From NCBI RefSeq assembly GCF_016862075.1, contig NZ_BOMG01000057.1, positions 186,001 to 250,000 of the forward strand: a stretch of DNA of 64,000 bases, given 5' to 3'. Each line of letters starts with the position of its first letter. Position 1 is the first letter of the stretch. This document shows positions 28,301 to 34,744 of the stretch, piece by piece. This DNA is from Actinoplanes couchii (GTDB lineage Bacteria > Actinomycetota > Actinomycetes > Mycobacteriales > Micromonosporaceae). Below the pieces are notes generated by a model. It made no database searches and was not told the origin of the DNA. It saw only the letters and a program-made list of their open reading frames with translations. Position numbers and translations under genes: made by a program.

Positions 28301-29656
28301 GGCGATCGACGAGGTCGCGGTGCCGATGGTGGCCGTGGTGTCCTGGCCGGGTTCGGGGCGTACGTGCGGCAGCCACCGCACCCACCCCCACGCCGCCTGC
28401 CCGGCCTGCCCGCTCAGCACGTACAGTTTCAGGTCCCGTGGGCTGTGCAGGACGACGGCCTGGGCGACCACCGAACGGACCACCGCGGCGGCGGCCGGCC
28501 CGGAACCGGCGATGCCGAGCACCCGCATCCGGCGCAGGTCCACTGTGACCGGAACGTCGTACGCGTCCTCGGTGACCTTGCGTTTGTGCAGGTCGGTCGA
28601 CGGGTCCTCGAGCAGCACACCGGACGGCTGATCGGCGGTGCCGACCCGGAAGGTGAGGAAGTCGCCGTCGGTGCGCCGGCGTTCCCACAGCCGGCGGCGT
28701 GGTCCGACCGCGGTCAGCAGCAGCGACGCCGGGTCGGGGAACGCCTCGCGGCGGGACCGGCGTTCGGCCACGACGGCTTCCCGGGCGTCGGCGGTGATGC
28801 GTTCCTTGTCCACCTCGTACCGGCGGACCCGCTCCTTGTGGCTGACCTTGCCGCTGCGCTTGCTGCTCAGATAGTTGCCGATGATCACCAGGGGCGAGAG
28901 CAGGCCGAACAGCAGCGCGGACAACCGGTCGAAGATGATCACGCCGGCCACCGCGAAGACCAGCGGGGCGATCGCCGCGATGTACGGCAGCGGCCGCTTC
29001 TCCGGTTCGCCGGGTGCGATCGGCAGCTTGAACTCGGTCGGCGGGGTCGGCGGGATCAGCCGCGGCGGCCGGTTGTAGTCCATCGCGGCCCCGTCCTCGG
29101 ACCGTTGCAGGGCGGCGTCCGGCGGCTCCGGGCGGGCCGGTTCCAGCAGCGCCCCGCCGATCTCCAGCGAGCCCCCGAGCGGCCATTCGGTCGGCCCGGC
29201 CAGCGGCTCGCGGTCCAGCCGCACCGTGGACGCCGGGCCCGGCGGCGGGGTCAGCAGGCAGCGGCCGCCCGGCTCGATCCGCAGGCGCAGCGCCCGGCCG
29301 CCCGGCGGGAACCGGCCGATCAGCACACCACCGCCGCCGGCCGCGCTGACGTGGTAGTCGCCGATGTCCAGCCGGCGGACCCCGCCCGCGCCGACCCCGG
29401 ACACCGTGCGGATCTCCACCACGCCGCGTGGCTCGGCGGCCGAGGCGGTGGTGCCGGGTGTGGTGCCGACCACCACGGCGTCCCGCAGCGGGGAGGCGTG
29501 CAGGGTCAGGCCGGCGGGCACCGGGACACCCTCGACGTACAGGGTGGACACCCCGAGCTGCTCGGCGATCGCGCCGACCCGGGTCTCCGGGTCGGCGTCG
29601 AGGTGGAGGTCACGGGTCTCGCCGACATCGTCGACGACGGTGAGGAGCAGTCGCAT
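25313..29656 (-). CDS. FHA-containing EccC/EssC-type T7SS ATPase
   Basis: A 1447-residue FtsK/SpoIIIE-family motor. The N-terminus (MRLLLTVVDDVGETRDLHLDA onward) leads into an FHA-like domain (about 95-185), as in Firmicutes EssC and unlike mycobacterial EccC. Two membrane helices lie at about 220-255. Three ATPase domains follow: D1 with a full Walker A, GTTGAGKSELLQ (about 635-645), and Walker B LLIVIDEF; D2 with GSPRSGRSQAL (about 975); D3 with GGPPRSGRSNTLL (about 1262). D2 and D3 have Arg where the Walker A Lys should be, so only D1 looks fully active. It should drive export of the small proteins encoded convergently. A GAGAAC-N17-CGTAG promoter ends 8 bp before the ATG. Confidence 0.93.
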   Translation of the reverse strand: MRLLLTVVDDVGETRDLHLDADPETRVGAIAEQLGVSTLYVEGVPVPAGLTLHASPLRDAVVVGTTPGTTASAAEPRGVVEIRTVSGVGAGGVRRLDIGDYHVSAAGGGGVLIGRFPPGGRALRLRIEPGGRCLLTPPPGPASTVRLDREPLAGPTEWPLGGSLEIGGALLEPARPEPPDAALQRSEDGAAMDYNRPPRLIPPTPPTEFKLPIAPGEPEKRPLPYIAAIAPLVFAVAGVIIFDRLSALLFGLLSPLVIIGNYLSSKRSGKVSHKERVRRYEVDKERITADAREAVVAERRSRREAFPDPASLLLTAVGPRRRLWERRRTDGDFLTFRVGTADQPSGVLLEDPSTDLHKRKVTEDAYDVPVTVDLRRMRVLGIAGSGPAAAAVVRSVVAQAVVLHSPRDLKLYVLSGQAGQAAWGWVRWLPHVRPEPGQDTTATIGTATSSIATRVAELSAMIEARAAAGSGAVHGTVLVVFDGARRLRSLPGVVQILRDGPAVGVHAICLDAEERLLPEECLAVVAEQPDGRVKVGRSGEKTLAAVRVDEVTREWGESIGRVLGVLRDPGGADTEDSVLPASVRLLDVIAMDRPSAEAVAARWRAGGRTTSAVMGISLDGAFSLDIRRDGPHGLVAGTTGAGKSELLQTLVASLAAGNRPDAMTFVLVDYKGGSAFKECVALPHTVGMVTDLDTHLVERALVSLGAELRRREHILAAAGAKDIEDYIDLTGRQPGLAALPRLLIVIDEFASLARELPDFVKGLVNIAQRGRSLGIHLILATQRPGGVVSPEIRANTNLRIALRMTDKSESTDVISSPEAASIAKSAPGRAYVRLGQNTLIPFQAARVGGRRPGATTVTIEEPWIRTVLWENLGDPVPARPRPAAAPASAGEIVTDLADLVAAIRGANTGLGIPEQHSPWLPALTGSVALDDLPQFPSHGYDLAPVGFGLVDLPAEQARTPLTLDFAGFGHLHLIGSPRSGRSQALRTIAGAIARAHRSSDVHLYGIDCGNGALLALETLPHTGAVVQRTQPDRMARLVARLTREVARRQELLSRAGAADLPELRRARPAEQRPPHLVVLFDRWEVFDKTLTEYDGGALLSGILTLLREGASVGVHLIIAGDRSMFSTRLSATTEDKLVLRLNDKSEYMMIGVPQRAVPDDIPAGRALRAGDKAELQIALLPGEASGQGQAAALQAIALAATARDADLPVSGRPFRVDQLPDRLGLSEAAKYTPVPRPGPLWALAGVGGDELAALGPDLAINPTFVIGGPPRSGRSNTLLVMALSLLEGGTRLIVVAPRRSPLRDLAGRPGVLEVFAGDDVPKAQLTELLAGTPEPVVIVMDDADNLAKSMADSLLTEIARTGAEKRRGLVVAGQTDRLLSGFSGWIPEVRRNRQGLLISPQAPGDGELIGGKVPRSRLGGDKPGRAFLSDGTGKLTTIQIPEAQIPA

Positions 29657-29664
29657 GCCTTCTT

Positions 29665-29692
29665 CTACGACCATCGCCGGAATCACGTTCTC
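29665..29692 (-). promoter_or_regulatory. T7SS promoter motif, leftward copy for the EccC gene
   Basis: On the minus strand, GAGAAC (29692-29687) and CGTAG (29669-29665) are 17 bp apart, as in the two plus-strand copies. CGTAG ends 8 bp before the ATG at 29656, so the transcript is probably leaderless or nearly so. With the rightward copy it forms the inverted repeat CGTTCTC-N9-GAGAACG. Confidence 0.65.
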
Positions 29693-29701
29693 ACCGTCGT
29701 C

Positions 29702-29729
29702 GAGAACGCGATCGGCGCCGCGTCCGTAG
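29702..29729 (+). promoter_or_regulatory. T7SS promoter motif, rightward copy
   Basis: GAGAAC (29702-29707) and CGTAG (29725-29729) with a 17-bp spacer lie 52 bp before the ATG at 29782. The first 17 bases from 29701 (CGAGAACGCGATCGGCG) are identical to those from 22232. Confidence 0.7.
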
Positions 29730-29781
29730 TAAGGTTCGAGGGCGCGCACCGGGCGCACCCGGTCCCCCGAGGAGTCGGCCC

Positions 29782-30681
29782 ATGTCCCCGCCCGTCATCG
29801 TCGCCGTGGTGCTCGCGGTGTTGCTGCTGATCGCCGTCGTTCTGCTGGTGATCGAGCTGCGGCGCACGCCGGGACGTCCGGGCGTGGCGGGTCCCGCGGT
29901 GACCGGCCCGGCGGCCCTGGACGAGGTGGACCGGGCGTTGCGGGTGCTGGTCACCGCGTGCGACCGGGCGGAACGTGACTTCCCCGACGTGTACGCCGTC
30001 GAATGCGCCGCCGACCGGGTGGTGCTGCGGCTGGCGACCTACGAGACGTCGGCGCCGGAACCGTGGGACGGCGGCGGCGACGGCACCGAGTGGACGCTGT
30101 CCCGGGCCGGGCGGCAGACCGGTGGGCAGGTGCCGGCCGAGTCGCACCCGTACCCGCTGATCGCCTCGCTCGGCCTGCATGAGGACCGCCGGGTGCTGGT
30201 CAACCTGGCCCGCGCGGCCGGGCCGATCACGCTGGCCGGGCCGCCCACCGCGGTCGGGGCGTTCGCGCAGCGGCTGCTGACCGAGCTGCTGTCCGGGCCG
30301 GTCGGGCGGGACGCCGAGGTCACCCTGATCGGTGACGTGGGGATCGGGCTCACCGGGGTCCGGCCGGAACGGCTGCGCACCGCGGCGACCCTGGCCGAGG
30401 CCCAGCACGGCGGCCGGGAGCAGCAGGTCGCGCGGGCCGGGGCCGGTGCGGTCTTCCAGCAGCTCGACGACGGCCGGGCCGCTGCCGAACCGGACCAGCC
30501 GCGCCGGCTCGTGGTGATCGGCGCCGACCAGTACCGGGCCGAGTCCGCCGGGCGGGCGCCGGCCGGTGGCGCCGTGCTCGTGCTCGGTGAGATCGACCAC
30601 GCCGCCTGGCGGTTCGAGGTCCGCCCGGACGGTGGCCTGGACACCGGCGCTCTCGGCCTGCCGATCGACACTTCCCTCTAG
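29782..30681 (+). CDS. T7SS-linked single-pass membrane protein
   Basis: A 299-residue protein with ribosome site GAGGAG. One N-terminal membrane helix (residues 4-26) is followed by a soluble domain. The pattern AADRVVLRLATYETSAPEPW ... EWTLSR ... HPYPLIASLGLHEDRRVLVNL ... LLTELLSGPVGRDAEVTLIGD resembles a module found in large actinobacterial LysM or transcriptional-activator-like membrane proteins. Family and role are not certain. It is divergent from the EccC gene and shares its promoter type, so it may be a structural or regulatory part of the secretion machine, occupying the place of EccB or EccE without resembling them. Confidence 0.75.
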   Translation: MSPPVIVAVVLAVLLLIAVVLLVIELRRTPGRPGVAGPAVTGPAALDEVDRALRVLVTACDRAERDFPDVYAVECAADRVVLRLATYETSAPEPWDGGGDGTEWTLSRAGRQTGGQVPAESHPYPLIASLGLHEDRRVLVNLARAAGPITLAGPPTAVGAFAQRLLTELLSGPVGRDAEVTLIGDVGIGLTGVRPERLRTAATLAEAQHGGREQQVARAGAGAVFQQLDDGRAAAEPDQPRRLVVIGADQYRAESAGRAPAGGAVLVLGEIDHAAWRFEVRPDGGLDTGALGLPIDTSL

Positions 30682-30692
30682 GAGATATCGCC

Positions 30693-31280
30693 ATGACCCG
30701 CAGGAATGTGCTGATCGCTCTGGTGAGCGTGCTCAGTGTGGCGCTGGCCTCGGTGGTGACCGGCATCCTGACCGGTTTCCTGCCCACCGAACCCACCGCC
30801 CAGGCCGGCCCCGGCGAGGTGCAGACCCGGTACGTCGTCAAGAGCGGCGAATTCACCGTGGCCGTGCACGTGTGGAAGAGCGACGCGATCGCCCACGTCA
30901 CCGACGGCGCGAGCCGGGCCGCGTGGATGAAGGGTGTCTCGGGCGGTGACCGGCTGCTGCTCACCGGGAAGGACGGCGCGGTGCTGGACGCCCGGGTGAC
31001 CGGCGGCACACTGACCGGCACCGCCGACGTTGCGGGTGCGAAGGTCACCTTCGCCGCGCCGGTGGTGCCCGCCCCGGCCGGGGTCTACCGGGCGTCCGGC
31101 GACGTGGACGGCCGCAAGGTCCGGATCGACGTGATCGTGCTGCCGAACAAGGAGGCGGCCGGGATCGAATGGGTCGACGGCAAGCCGAGCGGCACCACCG
31201 AGGCCGACCTGACCGGGCAGACCGTCCAGGTCGACGGCAACCAGCTGAAACTGGCGGCGATCCAGCCCGGCGACGTGTGA
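30693..31280 (+). CDS. T7SS-linked anchored extracytoplasmic protein
   Basis: A 195-residue protein following 11 bp after the previous gene, with ribosome site AGGAGAT. An N-terminal hydrophobic segment (residues 6-30) could be an uncleaved anchor or a signal peptide. The rest is beta-rich (RYVVKSGEFTVAVHVWKSDAIAHVTDG, then VYRASGDVDGRKVRIDVIVLP). No known family recognised. Co-transcription with the 299-residue protein suggests the two act together at the membrane. The stop abuts the stop of the convergent sigma gene in TGATCA. Confidence 0.78.
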   Translation: MTRRNVLIALVSVLSVALASVVTGILTGFLPTEPTAQAGPGEVQTRYVVKSGEFTVAVHVWKSDAIAHVTDGASRAAWMKGVSGGDRLLLTGKDGAVLDARVTGGTLTGTADVAGAKVTFAAPVVPAPAGVYRASGDVDGRKVRIDVIVLPNKEAAGIEWVDGKPSGTTEADLTGQTVQVDGNQLKLAAIQPGDV

Positions 31281-31781
31281 TCACCGGGCCGTGGTGAGGG
31301 TCGCGCGCAGGGTCCGCAGGGCTTTGCTGCTGCGCGACTTCACCGTCCCGGTGGGGATGCTCAACTCGGCCGCCGTCTCCTCGACACTGTGGTCGAGCAG
31401 GTAGCGGTGCACCAGCACCTCGCGGTACTCGGACTCCAGGGTGCGCAGCGCGTCCCGTACCACCTGGCGGTCGAGGGTGTGGTCGGTCCCGTCCGGGACC
31501 GGCCGGGTGAGCATCTCCTCCTCGTCGATCTCAGCCGGGCGGGCCTGCTTCGCCCGGTGCCCGTCGATCGCCAGCCGGCGCACCACGGTGAACAGCCACG
31601 GCCGCAGCTGTGCCGGGGCGGTGCCCAGCCGGTCGGCGTGCCGCCACGCGCGGACCAGGGTCTCCTGGACGATGTCCTCGGCCGCGTGGGCGTCACCGAG
31701 AGTGAGGGTGCGGGCGAACCGGAGCAGTGCGGTGCCGTGCCGGTGGTGGATCTCGTGGGTGAAACCGTGGTCGATCATCAT
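31281..31781 (-). CDS. ECF sigma factor downstream of the type VII island
   Basis: A 166-residue ECF factor. Region 2: GTALLRFARTLTLGDAHAAEDIVQETLVRAWRHADRL, then RPWLFTVVRRLAIDGHRAKQARP. Region 4: RTLESEYREVLVHRYLLDHSVEETAAELSIPTGTVKSRSSKALRTL. The ATG at 31781 is chosen because GGGAGG lies 7 bp upstream; a second ATG follows directly. That ribosome site is buried in a hairpin (31782-31817). No anti-sigma gene adjoins. It is the second candidate for reading the GAGAAC-N17-CGTAG promoters of the island. Confidence 0.92.
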   Translation of the reverse strand: MMIDHGFTHEIHHRHGTALLRFARTLTLGDAHAAEDIVQETLVRAWRHADRLGTAPAQLRPWLFTVVRRLAIDGHRAKQARPAEIDEEEMLTRPVPDGTDHTLDRQVVRDALRTLESEYREVLVHRYLLDHSVEETAAELSIPTGTVKSRSSKALRTLRATLTTAR

Positions 31782-31817
31782 GAGAACTCCTCCCTTTGTG
31801 CGGGAGGACGAGTTCTC
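31782..31817 (-). promoter_or_regulatory. Leader hairpin sequestering sigma factor ribosome site
   Basis: Read on the minus strand, GAGAACT pairs with AGTTCTC and CCTCCC pairs with GGGAGG, with a 3-nt bulge and a 7-nt loop (GCACAAA). The GGGAGG arm is the Shine-Dalgarno sequence and the stem ends directly at the ATG. Translation of the sigma factor should be low unless the stem is opened by heat, a protein or another RNA. Confidence 0.65.
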
Positions 31818-31883
31818 CGGGACGCGGTTCACCGGCAGTGGCGGACGTCTCGCCCTTGACCGGAACACCTAGGATCCGCGCCT

Positions 31884-32732
31884 ATGACCCTGCTCGACAC
31901 CCGTCGGCCCGGCCCCGCCCATCTGGCGCTGCCGCTGATCGCCGGTGCTCTCGCCGTTCTCGGGACGGTCGCGACCTACCACGTCTTCGTCCGGACCATC
32001 TCCGGGCAGTGGCTGGACACCGCGGCGATGCTCGGCACCGACGTGCAGCACCCGCGGGTGGAGGACATCCTCAGCCGCACCATGGACGCCACCACCCTGA
32101 CCAGCCTGGTGCTGGTCTGTATGGCCGCCGCCGCGATCGGGGTGTTCCGGAAACGGATCGACCTGGCGGTCGGCGCGGCCTTCCTGGTGCTGGCCGCCAA
32201 CGGGACCACCCAGGTGCTGAAGAGCACCCTGCCGCGGCTGCCGTTCGACGGGACGAACTACCCGAACTCGCTGCCCAGCGGGCACGTCACGGCGGCCGCC
32301 TCGGTGGCGTTCGCCCTGGTCCTGGTGCTGCCGGCGGCGTGGCAGGGGGCAGCCGCGCTGATCGGCGCGAGCTACACCGCGGCCATCGCGATCGGCACCG
32401 TGTGGGCGCAGTGGCACCGGCCCAGCGACGTCATCGCCGCCACCCTGGTGGTGCTCGGCTGCGGCGCGCTCGCGGTCCTGGTGATCCGGCTGTTCCGGCG
32501 GCGCCGGGCCGGCCGCCCGAGCCTGTACGCGGTGATCCCCCTGCTGGTCACGGCCGCGGTCACCGTTCCGGTCACGGTGCTCGGCCTGCTGCTCGGCAAG
32601 ACCTCCGAGTCGATGACCACCCTGCCGGAACCCAGCCGGCTCGCCTTCCTGACCGGTGCGGCGGGTGTCGCCGCGGTGGTCGCCACCGGCTTCCTGACCT
32701 GGCTCTGGCTCACCCCCGGCGACGCGGACTGA
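31884..32732 (+). CDS. PAP2-family membrane phosphatase
   Basis: A 282-residue membrane protein with about six or seven helices. The PAP2 acid-phosphatase motifs are present: KSTLPRLPFDGTNYP (motif 1), PSGHVTAAASVAFA (motif 2, catalytic His) and WHRPSDVIAATLV (motif 3, His and Asp). It should dephosphorylate a lipid pyrophosphate or phosphatidate at the outer face of the membrane. A -10-like TAGGAT ends 7 bp before the ATG, suggesting a leaderless mRNA. The 3' end overlaps the convergent response-regulator gene by 23 bp. Confidence 0.9.
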   Translation: MTLLDTRRPGPAHLALPLIAGALAVLGTVATYHVFVRTISGQWLDTAAMLGTDVQHPRVEDILSRTMDATTLTSLVLVCMAAAAIGVFRKRIDLAVGAAFLVLAANGTTQVLKSTLPRLPFDGTNYPNSLPSGHVTAAASVAFALVLVLPAAWQGAAALIGASYTAAIAIGTVWAQWHRPSDVIAATLVVLGCGALAVLVIRLFRRRRAGRPSLYAVIPLLVTAAVTVPVTVLGLLLGKTSESMTTLPEPSRLAFLTGAAGVAAVVATGFLTWLWLTPGDAD

Positions 32733-33369
32733 CCAGCCCGTTCTCGTAACCGAAGACCACCGCGTGCACCCGGTCGCGCAGGCTCAGCTTGTGCAGGATC
32801 CGGCTGACGTGCGTCTTGATGGTCTGCTCGGCGATGAACAGCTCCCGGGCGATCTCGGCGTTCGACATGCCCATCGCCACGTGCGTGAGCACCTCCCGCT
32901 CCCGGTCGGTGAGGGCGTTCAGCGCGGTGGACGGCGGGGTGGGCTGGGTGCCGATGAAGTTCTCGATCAGGCGGCGGGTGATCCGCGGGGACAGCAGCGC
33001 CTCACTGTTGGTGACCACCCGTACCGCCCGCATCAGTTCTTCGGGTTCGCTGTCCTTGAGCAGGAAACCACTCGCGCCGGCCCGCAACGCCTCGTAGACG
33101 TAGTCGTCGATGTCGAACGTGGTGAGCATCAGGACACGCGGGGTCGGGCCGGTCGCGCCGAGGATTTGCCGGGTCGCCGCAAGACCATCCAATTCCGGCA
33201 TCCGTACGTCCATCAACACGACGTCCGGCCGCAAGCTCCGGGCCCGGTCCACCGCCACCCGGCCGTTCTCGGCCTCGCCGACCACCGACATGTCGGTCTG
33301 CGAGTCCAGGATCGCGTGGATCCCGGCCCTGATCATCGGCTGGTCGTCGACCACGAGCACACGGATCAC
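32710..33369 (-). CDS. NarL/DesR-family response regulator
   Basis: A 219-residue regulator: receiver domain with the acidic pocket VVDDQ and phospho-acceptor Asp in DVVLMDVRMPELDG, conserved Thr (MLTTFD) and Lys (LLKDSEPEE), then a LuxR-type HTH (LTDREREVLTHVAMGMSNAEIARELFIAEQTIKTHVSRILHKL). The start overlaps the stop of the sensor kinase gene by 4 bp (ATGA), so the two form one operon and a cognate pair. Targets are not visible; the adjacent PAP2 gene is only a neighbour. Confidence 0.95.
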   Translation of the reverse strand: MIRVLVVDDQPMIRAGIHAILDSQTDMSVVGEAENGRVAVDRARSLRPDVVLMDVRMPELDGLAATRQILGATGPTPRVLMLTTFDIDDYVYEALRAGASGFLLKDSEPEELMRAVRVVTNSEALLSPRITRRLIENFIGTQPTPPSTALNALTDREREVLTHVAMGMSNAEIARELFIAEQTIKTHVSRILHKLSLRDRVHAVVFGYENGLVSPRRRG

Positions 33370-34610
33370 GCTGACTGTTCCTCTGCCATCTGGTCCTCTG
33401 CCGCTTGTTCCCCGGCCGTTCGTTCCTCGGCCGTCTGTTCCTCGGTCAGGGGGAATCTGGCGGTCACCCGGTAGCCGCCCTCGGGGCGGGCGCCGGTCCG
33501 GATCGCGCCGCCGGCCAGTCTGGCGCGTTCGCGCATGCCGACCAGGCCGTGGCTGACTCCGCCGCCGTCCTCGATCGGGCGGGGCGCCTGGGTGGGCAGG
33601 CCGTTCACGACGTCGATCACCAGTTCCGTTCCACCATCATTTATTGCGATATTTACTGATGTAGGGGCACCGGGGGCATGCCGGACCACATTGCTCAGGG
33701 ACTCCTGCACGATCCGGTACGCGGCCAGACCCACCGTGTCCGGCAGGTCCAGGCCGTCCAGTTCGACCGCCAGCTCCACCGGGATCCCGCCGCGCCGCGC
33801 CGAATCGGCCAGATCGGCCAGATGCTCCAGGTCCGGCATCGGCTGCAGCTCGTTCTCGGCGTCCTCCTCACGCAGCAGGGCCAGCAGCTGCCGCATCTCG
33901 CGCAGCGCCCGGCGGGTGCCGGCGGCGATCCGGACGAACTCGGCCCGCGACTCCGGATCCAGGTCCTTGATCCGGTACTCGGCGGACGTCGCCTGCATGT
34001 GGATCACCGACATGCTGTGCGCGACCACGTCGTGCAACTCGCGGGCGATCCGGTTGCGCTCCTCGACCAGAGCCCGCTGCGCCTGCTCCAACTCCACGTC
34101 CCGCTGCGCCTCGGCCAGCTGACGGCGGGCGGTGCCGCGCTGGTTCCAGGCGATCACCGCGAACAGGGTCAGCACCGAGACCGTCGCGTACAGCACCAGG
34201 GACAGGTCGCCGTCGTCCAGCGGCCGGTGCCGCGGATCGGCCAGCACCAGGACGATCGCCGCCAGGGCGGTCCCCCACCAGGTCAGCACCGCCTCCCGCC
34301 ACGGCCGGGTCGCACCGACCAGCCCGACGTGCGCCACCAGCAGCACCAGCACCGGACCCGGCAGCGGCCACAGCCCCGTACCGACCGGCTGCACCCAGGC
34401 GAACGTCATGAACCCGCCGAGCTGCAGCACCAGCGCGGGCCACGGCCGCCACAGCGCCATCGGCAGGGCGACGCACTGGGCGGTGGCGGCGGCGTACGAC
34501 ACCAGCAGCGGGACGTTGTAGATCGAGGTCATCAGCAGTGACGTGACGACCAGGAGGAAGCCCGCGGCGGCGCCCACGATCAGCACCATGTTGCGCCGTG
34601 TCCCGTCCAT
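33366..34610 (-). CDS. DesK-family sensor histidine kinase
   Basis: A 414-residue kinase with five or six N-terminal membrane helices (residues 9-150), a short coiled coil (AEAQRDVELEQAQRALVEER), the HisKA_3 box RIARELHDVVAHSMSVIHMQA with His193, and a HATPase domain (N-box ESLSNVVRHAP, G-box GLVGMRERARLAGG). An Ala/Glu-rich tail repeats AEERTAGEQAAEDQMAEEQ. The short sensor region suggests it detects membrane state or an embedded ligand. A stretch of about 12 codons near 33628-33663 is AT-rich, unlike the rest of the gene. Confidence 0.94.
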   Translation of the reverse strand: MDGTRRNMVLIVGAAAGFLLVVTSLLMTSIYNVPLLVSYAAATAQCVALPMALWRPWPALVLQLGGFMTFAWVQPVGTGLWPLPGPVLVLLVAHVGLVGATRPWREAVLTWWGTALAAIVLVLADPRHRPLDDGDLSLVLYATVSVLTLFAVIAWNQRGTARRQLAEAQRDVELEQAQRALVEERNRIARELHDVVAHSMSVIHMQATSAEYRIKDLDPESRAEFVRIAAGTRRALREMRQLLALLREEDAENELQPMPDLEHLADLADSARRGGIPVELAVELDGLDLPDTVGLAAYRIVQESLSNVVRHAPGAPTSVNIAINDGGTELVIDVVNGLPTQAPRPIEDGGGVSHGLVGMRERARLAGGAIRTGARPEGGYRVTARFPLTEEQTAEERTAGEQAAEDQMAEEQSA

Positions 34611-34744
34611 GTCAGGGAATCTACCTACCGGGATCTTGATCAGGCGTCCCTCCGCGGAGCCACCGCACCCCCTACCACGGGACTACCCGGTCCGGCCCCG
34701 TGGAGGGACGCCCGGGGCGGCACCCGCGGCAGACGCTGTGCGGC

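Noticed and set aside
20628..31781. The type VII island as an integrative mobile element.
   Set aside because: No integrase, transposase, att-like direct repeats or tRNA at the edges, and base composition is like the rest of the window.
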